Made by a program: the position numbers and the translations under genes. 64,000 bases of DNA, taken from assembly GCA_034044135.1 (NCBI GenBank), contig CP139021.1, positions 2,929,635 to 2,993,634 of the forward strand. The letters run 5' to 3'. Source of the stretch: Flammeovirgaceae bacterium SG7u.111. GTDB taxonomy: Bacteria; Bacteroidota; Bacteroidia; Cytophagales; Flammeovirgaceae. Below the pieces are notes generated by a model. It was not told where the DNA came from, did not search any database, and worked only from the letters and a program-made list of their open reading frames with translations. Below are positions 36,409 through 45,663 of this stretch, one piece after another (positions within the stretch are counted from its first letter, which is position 1; each line of letters begins with the position of its first letter).

Positions 36409-37716
36409 ATGTGGAAATTTGTATTTTTTGTAAGCTGTTTCCTTCTCTTTTCGTGCGATAAAAAATCTGACAACGGAAAACGACAAGTAAAGGAAGAGAA
36501 GGTAGGGGTATCTATTGGTACTTCCAATCAAAAACCTGCCTATTGGGAGGTAAATGGGAAAGCAACTTTACTGGTTGGAGGTGGGTTTGTGAAGAAATTT
36601 TCTAGTCCAGTGGTACTTGAGTCCGATTTAGATTCTCTGGTAAATATGGGTTGTAACTTTGTGACTCTCTCTCTAGGCGAAAAGGATTTTGGCGGTGAAA
36701 AACCATTTCAGGTCTCAGATACGGGGAAATATAATCTTGACGCTTGGAACGAACGCTACTGGCACTGGTTTGAGTATTTTTTGTTTCAATGCAGTGAAAG
36801 GGGAATCGTGGTTCAGCTTGAAATATGGCCTGAGGATTTTACAGAATGGGGAAAAAGCCCTTTTAACCCTCGCAATACAATCAATTTTACAGAAGAAGAA
36901 AGTAATCTGATTTCAGGGTTTCATCTACAAGGAGAGTCGCCTGAATCTCAGAAGGTAAAAGCGTATTTGGAGCAATATGTGTTAAAGCTGCTGAATATCA
37001 CTCTTAAAAGTCAGAATGTGATTTTTACAGTGGGAAACGGCAATTCCTCCATTGAAATTTGGGAAAGCCATTGGGAGTCGTTTATCCGTCATAACTCCCA
37101 AGACAATTTTCATGAAGCATTTGTAGATGGAACCGATTTTATAGATGTTTCGCAGCTGGGCAAAGAAAATGGCGAGCAGCATTACTTGGCTATTTTAGAG
37201 GTAAAAGAGAAGTTGGAGAATGTCAAGCCGATTAATGCAAGTGCAATATATGGAGGGATCGACCTCAACGAGTGGGGAGGTATAGAAGATGGACCAGAGC
37301 GATTTTGGAAAAATATTTTTGCGGGGACAGCTGCAGTTCATTTTCACAAAGAGCCATTAGGCGCAGGGGTCAATGATTTGGCTCGGTTTAACATCGCTAG
37401 TTTACGAAGTCTAGAAGATAAGTTTCCTATTATCTCATCGCAACCGAAAAACGAATTGCTTTTAGAACGAAGTCCAAATGAAGCCTTTTGTTTGTCGGCA
37501 AATGAACACTTATATGCGTTGTATTATCCTGGCTGTGGACAGGTAAAGCTTGATTTGCAAGGCTATGAAGGGAAGGTTGCCGTCAGTTGGTTGAACCTGT
37601 TGGATAATGTATGGGATGCTGAATTTATAATGCAAACCGAAGAAGGTAAAATTGAATTGCGCTCTCCTTGTGAAAGTAAATGGGTGGTGGTAGTACAGCC
37701 AACTGTTGAACAATAA
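36409..37716 (+). CDS. Glycosidase-like lipoprotein (TIM-barrel type)
   Basis: A 435-residue lipoprotein (lipobox LLFSC). After a short linker it reads PAYWEVNGKATLLVGGGFVKKFS, the opening strand common to DUF4038/DUF5060-like hydrolases, then NMGCNFVTLSL and a region rich in Trp and aromatic residues (LDAWNERYWHWFEYFLFQCSERGIVVQLEIWPEDF region). The position where clan-A hydrolases carry the acid/base Glu reads FTVGNGNSS, lacking the expected Glu, while DGTDF and a later E remain. C-terminal residues 345-430 form a beta domain. Probable carbohydrate-binding or altered enzyme. Overlaps nothing; 11 bp before the exchanger gene. Confidence 0.6.
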   Translation: MWKFVFFVSCFLLFSCDKKSDNGKRQVKEEKVGVSIGTSNQKPAYWEVNGKATLLVGGGFVKKFSSPVVLESDLDSLVNMGCNFVTLSLGEKDFGGEKPFQVSDTGKYNLDAWNERYWHWFEYFLFQCSERGIVVQLEIWPEDFTEWGKSPFNPRNTINFTEEESNLISGFHLQGESPESQKVKAYLEQYVLKLLNITLKSQNVIFTVGNGNSSIEIWESHWESFIRHNSQDNFHEAFVDGTDFIDVSQLGKENGEQHYLAILEVKEKLENVKPINASAIYGGIDLNEWGGIEDGPERFWKNIFAGTAAVHFHKEPLGAGVNDLARFNIASLRSLEDKFPIISSQPKNELLLERSPNEAFCLSANEHLYALYYPGCGQVKLDLQGYEGKVAVSWLNLLDNVWDAEFIMQTEEGKIELRSPCESKWVVVVQPTVEQ

Positions 37717-37727
37717 ACTGGATTTAC

Positions 37728-38693
37728 GTGAATATTTATTTACATATACTTCTTCTTGGATTTGGATTTGGGCTTTTGATAAAAGGAGCTTCCATTTTGA
37801 TAGATGGGGCAATAATACTTTCACGAAAGCGGGGATACTCTGAGTTTTTCATTGGACTTACGGTGGTCTCTTTTGGGACGTCCCTGCCTGAGCTCATTGT
37901 AAACACCATCGCTTCTTATAGCGCTTACGACGAGATGGTTTATTCCAACCTGATAGGAAGCAATATTTTCAATATGTTTATGGTGTTGGGGTTGGTGGGG
38001 CTTGTTTACCCTATCGTTATTCGTAAGCAAACCATTTGGCGGGAAGTGCCTTTTTTGGCTTTCGCCACAGTGCTGATTTTTATATTGTCTAATGATGTTC
38101 TGCTCAGAGATGAAGAAAAGGACGTGCTTTCTCGTCTCGATGCCATCATTCTACTGATTGCCTTTGTGCTTTTTTTAGCCATAGCTTATCTCAATTTAGG
38201 GGCAGTACGGAAAGAGATGATTTCAGACAGATATTTTCTTCCTGGGTGGAAAATATTTTTATACATAGCTGGAGGTTCGGTTGCTGCTGCTATTGGCGGT
38301 GAGCTGATTGTAAGTGAGGCAAGTCACATAGCTAAATACTATGAAATAAGTACGAGGCTGTTTTCAATTACAGTGATAGCTACCATCACCACCTTGCCCG
38401 AGTTGGCGACTTCGGTAGTGGCGGTAACCAGAAAAAGATCAGGTATTGCCTTGGGCAACGTGATTGGCTCCAATACCTTTAACTTCCTGTTTGTATTGCC
38501 AGTGAGTAGTTTGGTGCACGAGACTTCGTATAAAAGAGCTCTGAACTTCGACCTGAACTTCTTCCTTTTTGGAACTATCCTCTTGTTCCTAAGTATGTTT
38601 GCGGGAAAGAGGAGGAAGCTCGACCGTTGGGGCGCATTTATCTTCCTCGTCTTTTTTTGTGCCTATGTATATTTTGTGTTTATAAGAATGTGA
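37728..38693 (+). CDS. Calcium/sodium antiporter, CaCA family
   Basis: A 321-residue membrane protein; the start is a GTG at 37728, 11 bp after the previous stop. Ten TM helices in two inverted halves carry the duplicated alpha repeats: GLTVVSFGTSLPELIVNTIAS with SNLIGSNIFN, and ATITTLPELATSVVAV with GNVIGSNTFN. These Glu and Asn residues bind the cation. YrbG-like exchangers move Ca out against Na or H. Likely transcribed with the hydrolase-like gene. Confidence 0.9.
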   Translation: MNIYLHILLLGFGFGLLIKGASILIDGAIILSRKRGYSEFFIGLTVVSFGTSLPELIVNTIASYSAYDEMVYSNLIGSNIFNMFMVLGLVGLVYPIVIRKQTIWREVPFLAFATVLIFILSNDVLLRDEEKDVLSRLDAIILLIAFVLFLAIAYLNLGAVRKEMISDRYFLPGWKIFLYIAGGSVAAAIGGELIVSEASHIAKYYEISTRLFSITVIATITTLPELATSVVAVTRKRSGIALGNVIGSNTFNFLFVLPVSSLVHETSYKRALNFDLNFFLFGTILLFLSMFAGKRRKLDRWGAFIFLVFFCAYVYFVFIRM

Positions 38694-38699
38694 TGCGGT

Positions 38700-39992
38700 T
38701 TATACTTTAGGATATTCCCAAGGGATTCGGTATTCTCTGCTAAGTAATTTGTTTGCTTCTTCATCACCAATGATCAAATCCTTTTCCCCATCCCAAGTCA
38801 CGCTTCTGCCTAGTTTGAACGAGAGCATTCCCAGCAGGCTCATATTAGTAGCATAATGTCCCACTTGAATGTCGGCAACGGGCCGGGTTCTGCTTTTGAT
38901 AGCATGCATAAAATCAGCCCAAAGTTCAGGAATATTGTGCTGGTCTTTTGTATGGAGTACTGGTTCCATATGAATGGTTTCTTCCTTAGGATTCGTTGGG
39001 TAAAAAGTCCAACCATCTCGCCAGCCCATGTGGAAAACCCCTTTTGTACCGTAAAAATAAACCCCTATAGCATGCTTTTCGTTTTGATTTCCACCAAATT
39101 GCCTATGTTCCCAAGTGGCGGTAAAGCTTTCAAACTCAAAATTTATTATTTGATGGTCGGGGGCGTCAGCTATTCCTTTCATGATCTTTCTTCCCCCCGT
39201 AGAATGGACAGCTTTGGGATATTTTTCTTCTGTCCATCCTAGAATTTGGTCGAACCAATGCACGCCCCAATCGCCCGCTTGTCCATTAGCATAATCCAAA
39301 AATTGGCGAAACCCTTTTGGGTGGATTTTCTTGTTATAGTTTCGGTAAGGAGCTGGGCCACACCACATATCCCAATTCAATCCATTGGGAGGCTTACTAT
39401 CCTCTACAAGTTTACTTTCCCTAAAAGGATAATGAACAAACGAACGAACCATGCCTATTTTACCTGCTTTTCCTGATCTTAAAAAATTAATCCCTGCTTT
39501 ATTGTGAGGGGAGACTTTTCTGTGAAGCCCAACTTGTACTACTCGGTCATTTTCCCTAGCAGCATTTACCATCGCTTTCCCTTCGTTTATGGTATGCCCT
39601 ATGGGTTTTTCTACATACACATGTGCACCGCTTTCCATAGATGCTATTGCCGGAAGGGCATGCCAATGATCGGGCGTGCCAACTATAACTATCTCAGGCT
39701 TTTCTTTTTTGAGTAATTCCCGGTAATCTTCATAGTATGTTGGTCGGTCAGAGGTGAGTGGGTTGAGTATTTCCTTTGCAATGTCAAGTTGGTTTTGGTC
39801 TACATCGCAAAGAGCTACCACTTCGCATTCGCCTGAAGCTACCGCAAATGTCAAAATGTTCATTCCCCACCAGCCAGAACCTATGAGGGCAGTTTTGTAG
39901 CGCTTAGCTTTACTTTGAAAACCCATAAGGGGTAAGGAGGAGTAAACAATGCTGGCGGCTGTCGTATTGCGGACAAAATCTCTTCTTTTCAT
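38700..39992 (-). CDS. Gfo/Idh/MocA-family oxidoreductase, Tat-exported
   Basis: A 430-residue protein with a Tat signal (KRRDFVRNTTAASIVYSSLPL). The Rossmann domain reads KTALIGSGWWGMNILTFA with VVALCDVD, then IVGTPDHWHALPAIA and VYVEKPIGHTINEG, where EKP is the family Lys site. The C-terminal part contains GDWGVHWFDQILGWT. Proteins of this kind oxidise or rearrange sugars bound in the periplasm. Its stop is 6 bp from that of the exchanger gene. Confidence 0.9.
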   Translation of the reverse strand: MKRRDFVRNTTAASIVYSSLPLMGFQSKAKRYKTALIGSGWWGMNILTFAVASGECEVVALCDVDQNQLDIAKEILNPLTSDRPTYYEDYRELLKKEKPEIVIVGTPDHWHALPAIASMESGAHVYVEKPIGHTINEGKAMVNAARENDRVVQVGLHRKVSPHNKAGINFLRSGKAGKIGMVRSFVHYPFRESKLVEDSKPPNGLNWDMWCGPAPYRNYNKKIHPKGFRQFLDYANGQAGDWGVHWFDQILGWTEEKYPKAVHSTGGRKIMKGIADAPDHQIINFEFESFTATWEHRQFGGNQNEKHAIGVYFYGTKGVFHMGWRDGWTFYPTNPKEETIHMEPVLHTKDQHNIPELWADFMHAIKSRTRPVADIQVGHYATNMSLLGMLSFKLGRSVTWDGEKDLIIGDEEANKLLSREYRIPWEYPKV

Positions 39993-40088
39993 ATTTTTTG
40001 TAGTGATTTTTGGGTTTTGGAATTTTGTTTTCTTGAAGATACTAATAGATTACAAAATCAATTGAGGCAATTCTCTAAACTTAAAAAA

Positions 40089-40631
40089 ATGACTGAAACA
40101 GAATTAGAAAGTTATCGTTACCCTATTGGTAGGTTCAAAGCTCCTTTTCCTATTAATGAAGCAATGTTAAAAGGGTACATTGAAACTATTGAAACACTTC
40201 CGCAAAAGCTGGAAGAAGCTGTAGAAGATTGGTCTGATGAACAATTGGCAACGCCTTACCGAGAGGGAGGCTGGACCGTGAGGCAAACGATCCATCACAT
40301 AGCCGATAGCCACTTCAACTCTCAGCAGCGGTTTCGTTTAGCACTTACCGAAGATCGCCCAGCAATAGTCCCTTACATAGAATCGGCTTGGGCTGAGCTA
40401 CCTGACGCAAAATCAGCGGACATAGCACTTTCACTAACTATTTTAAAGGGGCTGCATGCTCGCTGGACTATTTTACTAAAATCTTTTGGTGAGAAAGAAT
40501 GGGCTAGGGAATTTATCCACCCTGAGTTCCCACAACCGCTGCGATTAGACACTACTGCTGCTTTATACGATTGGCATTCCCGCCATCATTTGACGCATAT
40601 CACAAACCTGAAAGATCGCAAAGGTTGGTGA
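40089..40631 (+). CDS. YfiT-like DinB-fold metal-dependent transferase/hydrolase
   Basis: I start at the ATG at 40089 (180 residues) because MTETELESYRYPIGRFK is the family opening; the 24 codons upstream are not conserved in style. Metal ligands appear as HHIADSH and DWHSRHHLTHI, three His in the DinB pattern. YfiT (BstA) of Bacillus is a bacillithiol S-transferase; this group in Bacteroidota is not assigned. Divergent from the oxidoreductase gene, followed by a terminator. Confidence 0.88.
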   Translation: MTETELESYRYPIGRFKAPFPINEAMLKGYIETIETLPQKLEEAVEDWSDEQLATPYREGGWTVRQTIHHIADSHFNSQQRFRLALTEDRPAIVPYIESAWAELPDAKSADIALSLTILKGLHARWTILLKSFGEKEWAREFIHPEFPQPLRLDTTAALYDWHSRHHLTHITNLKDRKGW

Positions 40632-40656
40632 CTCAATTATGTTGTTAACTATTCCA

Positions 40657-40687
40657 CTCCGTACTCTGAATTTGTACGGAGCTTTTT
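40657..40687 (+). terminator. Terminator of the YfiT-like gene
   Basis: Stem CTCCGTAC/GTACGGAG (40657-40664 with 40674-40681) followed by T7. Confidence 0.85.
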
Positions 40688-40691
40688 TATG

Positions 40692-40807
40692 CTTAGAAGC
40701 TGTTTGGGAATTATATTTAAAAATTGTTATCGCTTATTTTGTATGCATAATTTCGTCAAAAGAAACACATAAGGATTTTGAAGATACATTTCAAAACAGC
40801 TTCTAAG
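40692..40807. repeat. MITE-like element with 14-bp perfect terminal inverted repeats
   Basis: CTTAGAAGCTGTTT (40692-40705) and its exact inverse (40794-40807) bound a 116-bp unit; similarity continues imperfectly for about 30 bp on each side. No coding content and no clear target duplication. Likely a non-autonomous transposon remnant. Confidence 0.5.
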
Positions 40808-41032
40808 TATTAGTTTGGGTGATAGGGTTAGGCTCCACACTTCTGTTAAAAACTTTATAGGTTTCCTCTTTTGGGTTATTTGGTTTTTAGATACAAATAT
40901 CACATCTGGTTCATCTCTTAATTTCTGGGAAAAGTATAATAGCAAGCGCATATTCGTGTTGTATAGGGGAGATGAATTAACGATTCTTTACTAGACAAAA
41001 TGTGCATTATCTATATGCGTCCTAATACTATT
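40808..41032. other. Intergenic region, no gene seen
   Basis: A/T-rich leader before the SpoIIE-type gene; no RNA fold or repeat noted beyond the MITE-like unit to its left. Confidence 0.5.
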
Positions 41033-42811
41033 ATGAACCCAATTAATATCAAACTTATAATAAAGCATAGCTTTCTAATTCTGTTGCTTTTCCTACTTGT
41101 TACTCAAACTAGGAAAGTTTTTTCCCAAGATCTAGCGTCGGTTAATGGACTAATAGAAAAGGCCAAGAGCCTAAAAGGTAATGGTAAAAGCGATGAGCTG
41201 AACCAAGTTCTCATTAAGCTTACGCAGGCATTGTACAACGACGGAAAGTACAATGATGCAATTCTCTACTACGGAGAAATGATCGAGCTTAACAAAGAGA
41301 TAGGCAATGACAACGCAATTGCCTTTGGGTATTCCCAAATTGCCAATATTCATGCTGAACAAGGTGACTTACCTCAATCCATCGCATCTTACGAAACTGC
41401 TATTGCTATCCGAAGGAAAATGCGTGATAATCAGGGCCTTTCAAGCCTACTGCTTACCTTGGGCATTGCTCAAAAAGAAAGTGGTCAAATGGAAGCTGCC
41501 ATCAAAAATTTGGAAGAAGCACTTGAATTATCACGTTCGCTCAGCAATAAATATGCAGTTACCGATTGTCAAAGGAGCTTGGCGGAAGTGTATGAAAAAT
41601 TAGGGGATGGTGAAAAAGCTCTTTTCTACCAAAAACAATACACCGATAGTTATAAAATTGAAGAAATAACAGCCCGTCAGGAACTAGAAGAGGAGTTTAA
41701 TGCGGAAAAGCAACAGAAAGATGCAAAGATTTCCAAGATAAATTCCCAACTAGAAAATACAGCAAACGTAAAAGACCAAGCATTAGAAATAGCCCTTGCT
41801 AAGGCAAAAGAAGTTGAATTGCTTGAGGAAAAAAGGAAACTGCAAGAGATGGCCATGAGGGAGCAAGACGCACGCATAGAAAGTAATAACATGATGATCA
41901 ATGCTTTTATCGGTGGAGGTTCGCTTGTATTAATTCTGTCGGTTATGTTAGGGGTCGGTTATGTACAAATCCTTAAAGCAAAGAAAAATCTTTCATTCAA
42001 AAATGAGGAGATTTTAACACAGAGCATCAAGTTGAAATCAGCGTTTGGCGATATAAAATCTTCAATAAACTATGCCAAGAAAATACAAATGGCAATGATG
42101 CCTAGTGATAAGGCTATGAATAGTGGCTTTATAGAGTCCTTTGTTTTTTTGAAGCCTAGGGATGTTGTTAGTGGTGACTTCTATTGGCATAGCGAACGAA
42201 ATGGGAAGGTGATAGTTGCGGCTGTTGATTGTACAGGCCATGGTGTTCCAGGAGCATTTATGTCGATGATAGGAAGTAATATTCTCAATCAGATTGTCAA
42301 TGAAAGAGGGGTCACTGAACCGGATAAAGTCTTGAACATGCTCAATGAAAGGGTGAAGAAAGCCTTGAATCAAGATGAAACTCGTAATAAAGATGGGATG
42401 GATATCGCTCTATGCGTACTCGATCCTAAAGAGAAAACCGTGTCCTATGCTGGTGCAAAAAACCCGTTGGTGTTGGTAACTGGTGATGAGGTAAAGATCA
42501 TTAAAGGTGATAATATGAGCATAGGGGGGACATGCTTGAAAGGCGATTGTAAGTTTACGGAACACGTGGTGAATATTGATGAAACCACTATGTGCTATAT
42601 TTATTCAGATGGTTTTCAAGATCAGTTTGGTGGGGCGAAAAAGAAAAAATATATGAGTGTCAATTTTAGAAACTTGCTTAAAAAAGTTTCTATAGAGCCT
42701 CTTGAAAAGCAAAATGAACTTCTAAAGAAAGAGTTGATTGATTGGATGCAAGAGGGCAAGGAAGATCAGATTGATGACGTACTGGTCATCGGGTTCAAAC
42801 TAGAGTTTTAG
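41033..42811 (+). CDS. TPR-containing membrane protein with SpoIIE (PP2C-type) phosphatase domain
   Basis: Two ATG starts exist; I take 41033 (592 residues) because it sits directly before the signal/anchor segment ILLLFLLVTQTRKVFSQ. Residues 30-210 hold about four TPR repeats (ALYNDGKYNDAILYYGEM, GYSQIANIHAEQGDLPQSI). A coiled coil is followed by a TM helix (FIGGGSLVLILSVMLGVGYV). The cytoplasmic C-terminal part is SpoIIE-like: FLKPRDVVSGDFYW, AVDCTGHGVPGAFMSMIGSN, GMDIALCVLD, YIYSDGFQDQFGG and KEDQIDDVLVIGFKL, with metal Asp residues intact. Such phosphatases act on phosphorylated STAS-type or similar proteins. Signal sensed by the TPR region. Confidence 0.9.
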   Translation: MNPINIKLIIKHSFLILLLFLLVTQTRKVFSQDLASVNGLIEKAKSLKGNGKSDELNQVLIKLTQALYNDGKYNDAILYYGEMIELNKEIGNDNAIAFGYSQIANIHAEQGDLPQSIASYETAIAIRRKMRDNQGLSSLLLTLGIAQKESGQMEAAIKNLEEALELSRSLSNKYAVTDCQRSLAEVYEKLGDGEKALFYQKQYTDSYKIEEITARQELEEEFNAEKQQKDAKISKINSQLENTANVKDQALEIALAKAKEVELLEEKRKLQEMAMREQDARIESNNMMINAFIGGGSLVLILSVMLGVGYVQILKAKKNLSFKNEEILTQSIKLKSAFGDIKSSINYAKKIQMAMMPSDKAMNSGFIESFVFLKPRDVVSGDFYWHSERNGKVIVAAVDCTGHGVPGAFMSMIGSNILNQIVNERGVTEPDKVLNMLNERVKKALNQDETRNKDGMDIALCVLDPKEKTVSYAGAKNPLVLVTGDEVKIIKGDNMSIGGTCLKGDCKFTEHVVNIDETTMCYIYSDGFQDQFGGAKKKKYMSVNFRNLLKKVSIEPLEKQNELLKKELIDWMQEGKEDQIDDVLVIGFKLEF

Positions 42812-42833
42812 TGTTTAATAACTTCATAAGATA

Positions 42834-42864
42834 AGACCTGCTCCTTTTAGAGCAGGTCTTTTTA
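42834..42864 (+). terminator. Terminator of the SpoIIE-type gene
   Basis: Stem AGACCTGCTC/GAGCAGGTCT (42834-42843 with 42850-42859), then T5. It also faces the convergent trkH gene. Confidence 0.85.
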
Positions 42865-42874
42865 TATAAAAAGG

Positions 42875-44752
42875 TTATCCTACCATGATGTGGGTCTCTG
42901 GATATTGATAAGCATTTGTTGTTACTTTTTTGCTGAGAGCAAGCGCTAAAGTCAACGTGCCTATTCTTCCTATAAACATTGAACATATAATTACTATTTT
43001 GCCAGCCGAAGAGAGATTTCCTGTAAGCCCCATACTCAACCCAACGGTAGAGAATGCTGATATTTGTTCAAATACCAAAGAAAGAATAGTAGGGGAGTCT
43101 GGAGATCCAGACTCGGTGATTGATAATATAAAAACAGCCAATAAATTGTAAGTTGTGGCAAATACAAAGATGGAAAAAGCCTTTCGGATAATCCCTTCGG
43201 GAATTGTTCTTTTGGCAAATTCAATCCTGTCTTTACCTTGGATACTTGAGACTGCTGAAAGGGTCATGAGGAAGAAAGTAGAACTTTTGATCCCCCCCCC
43301 TGTAGAGCCTGGTGAAGCCCCTATGAACATCAAGAAGATACACATGATAATAGTTGGGTTTGCTAGCGGAATCCCATCGGACATGCCACCAAAGTTCATG
43401 GTGTTGAAACCAGCAGTTCGAGTGGTAACAGATTGGAAAAAGGAAGTATTCAGGGCTTCTATAATGGTTCTGTCGGTCAGTTGATGAAACTCCAAAACCA
43501 TGAAACCCATAGTTCCTAGAACTAATAAGAAGCCAGTAGAATAAATAGCTATTCGAGTACTTGTTCTCCATTCTCTTTCTGGGTTTTTGAAGATTTTAAA
43601 ACCTCTTTCGAAAGTAAAAACATCTTCAAATGTCGTGAAGCCCAAGCTGCCTAGCACAATCATGAGTGCGATAATGAAATGGAGCTGATACATATGGCGG
43701 ATGTCAATATCCACCCCGGTTTTTAGTAGTGAGCCATCAGAAATTGTATTGGTAAAAAGTCCTTCGTTGAATAGGCTGAATCCGGCATTGCAAAAAGCTG
43801 AAATGGAATGGAATATGGAGAAGAATACCTTCTGCCCAAAGTCGTCGAATGTAATGGTTTGGTCCCAAGAAAAATAGATGGCAACTGCGCCAAGAAACTC
43901 GATGGCTAGGGTGATTATCACAACCCGTTTTAAGAGGGTAGTGGCTGAAACCAAAGATTCGCTGCTGAGCATATCTTGCATCATTGATTGTTGCCGGATT
44001 CCCACTCCTTTTATAATGAAGGTGGCAAAAAAGGTGGCAAATGATACTATACCGATTCCCCCCATTTGGAAGAGTAGAAGAATAACCAATTGCCCTTTTA
44101 AAGTAAAAAATGTTCCAGTGTCTACTACGGTGAGTCCTGTAACGCAAGATGCGCTTACCGAAGTGAACAGTGCATCGAGAAAAGGCATGCTGCCGCTTTG
44201 TTTGGTCATTGCCGGCAAGGTAAGCATACCTGTACCTGTGAGAACTAGCAGAATGAAGCTATATATGAAAGTTGCCGCTGCTTTTAGTTTTAAATCGGAG
44301 ATCTTTGCGCTTACCTTGGTCAACTCTAGCACAATGAGCGTAATGAGGTAGAAGCTTAAGAAATGTCCAAACAAAAGAGTTGATGATTGAATTCCTAAAA
44401 GGCTTTCCAACAGAAAAGGAATAGGTTGGAAGCCTATGAGGTAATTAAGCAAGCCGTTTACCAAGATAAAACCCATTAACCCAGTTTCCAGTCTGTTTTT
44501 ATTAAAAAAAGCCTTGGTTTTAAGCGAAAAAGCCAAACGGGCGAGGTAGACTCCCAAGTAAATGAAAAAGGGATAGTTGTAGTCTTTGATGATGGCAGCT
44601 TTTTCTAGTTCCGTAGAAAGAAAACCATATCGGTAAAAAAGCAAAAGCAGCGAAGCGGTGATATTTAGTGCAGAGATAATCCGCAACACTATCATTGCCT
44701 TTGGTCGGTAGTTATAAATGTAATTTTTGAAAAAATCTCCGGGGTTTTCCAT
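42875..44752 (-). CDS. TrkH/KtrB-family potassium uptake protein
   Basis: A 625-residue membrane protein. The first 180 residues add four or more N-terminal TM helices to the usual MPM core. Selectivity-filter regions read SVSASCVTGLTVVDTG, SISAFCNAGFSLFNEG, SVTTRTAGFNTMNFG and QISAFSTVGLSMGLTG; the gating-loop segment GASPGSTGGGIKSSTF lies before the fourth. It works with a TrkA/KtrA regulator, not found in this window. Convergent with the phosphatase gene. Confidence 0.92.
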   Translation of the reverse strand: MENPGDFFKNYIYNYRPKAMIVLRIISALNITASLLLLFYRYGFLSTELEKAAIIKDYNYPFFIYLGVYLARLAFSLKTKAFFNKNRLETGLMGFILVNGLLNYLIGFQPIPFLLESLLGIQSSTLLFGHFLSFYLITLIVLELTKVSAKISDLKLKAAATFIYSFILLVLTGTGMLTLPAMTKQSGSMPFLDALFTSVSASCVTGLTVVDTGTFFTLKGQLVILLLFQMGGIGIVSFATFFATFIIKGVGIRQQSMMQDMLSSESLVSATTLLKRVVIITLAIEFLGAVAIYFSWDQTITFDDFGQKVFFSIFHSISAFCNAGFSLFNEGLFTNTISDGSLLKTGVDIDIRHMYQLHFIIALMIVLGSLGFTTFEDVFTFERGFKIFKNPEREWRTSTRIAIYSTGFLLVLGTMGFMVLEFHQLTDRTIIEALNTSFFQSVTTRTAGFNTMNFGGMSDGIPLANPTIIMCIFLMFIGASPGSTGGGIKSSTFFLMTLSAVSSIQGKDRIEFAKRTIPEGIIRKAFSIFVFATTYNLLAVFILSITESGSPDSPTILSLVFEQISAFSTVGLSMGLTGNLSSAGKIVIICSMFIGRIGTLTLALALSKKVTTNAYQYPETHIMVG

Positions 44753-44931
44753 CTAGTTCTGTCAGGCTGGATTCAATTGCTGTAGTTATGTTTCTTATAT
44801 ACGAATATGTTTTTTAGATATTGACTTTATGGTCAGGTGAATGTATAAAAAAAGTATTTCTGAATGTTGCAGGGCTGTGTTTTGAAGTTTTTCTGTACTC
44901 CTGTAACTTTTGTAATGAAGTGGTCAGGTCA

Positions 44932-45399
44932 TTAATTACTTGATACAAAAGGAATGTTTTTGTAGAGTTCGGAAAGAACCGATGTAGTCAAAAAATCTTC
45001 TATTTGCATAAAACGAATTGCAGTTTTTGGAGATATTTCCTTGCTAATTCTCTTATAGTACGTCTTGTCTATTTTTAATCGAAGTTTATCAAGCTCAAAA
45101 CCTTCTTCTACTATCGCATCTATTGCTTCGGGTGTAAGGCTTTCATGCATCGAGTTATATCGTTTGATGTTGCTCACCCTTCTGTCTATCAGTATTTTGC
45201 TATCAGCTTCGTAGTCTTTGTATATTACCCAAAATTTCTTTGATTCTGCTTCTGGGAGGTCAATATATTCCTTTACAATGCTTCTTTTTTCCTTTTGGAA
45301 TACATCTTTGATTATATCGAGGTCTTGGGAGGTTACTTGGGCAAAAGCCGAAGAGATGGTAATTAAGAGCGTACCAATAAAAATTAGTAGACAGTTCAT
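44932..45399 (-). CDS. Exported helical protein, Spy/CpxP-like style
   Basis: A 155-residue protein with a Sec signal (ending SSAFAQ). The mature part is helical with SKKFWVIYKDYEADSKILIDRR (pattern region), SLTPEAIDAIVEEGFELDKLRLKIDKTYYKRISKEISPKTAIRFMQIEDF. LTPE and SPKTAIRFMQIE resemble the LTxxQ-type layout of Spy-like chaperone/sensor proteins common in Bacteroidota. Function not proven. Monocistronic. Confidence 0.6.
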   Translation of the reverse strand: MNCLLIFIGTLLITISSAFAQVTSQDLDIIKDVFQKEKRSIVKEYIDLPEAESKKFWVIYKDYEADSKILIDRRVSNIKRYNSMHESLTPEAIDAIVEEGFELDKLRLKIDKTYYKRISKEISPKTAIRFMQIEDFLTTSVLSELYKNIPFVSSN

Positions 45400-45663
45400 G
45401 ATTGAATTGTTTTAGTGTTAGAATGAACATGTAAAATATAAAACTAGAACCAAAAAGAAAACAGAAGGTTGGGTAGGGGGAAAGAAGTGAAGGTAAGTTG
45501 TTGATATGTAATGTTATATCCTCAAAAAAATAATTTAATGAAGTGAAATGGTATTTTACCAAACAAAAAAGGGCGCTATCCAGTACATATTCATAGGGAG
45601 GAGCTTGAGTTTTGACCTATGTATTTTTTAGATTTAACTTCTTAGCACCAAAACGAAATTGAC

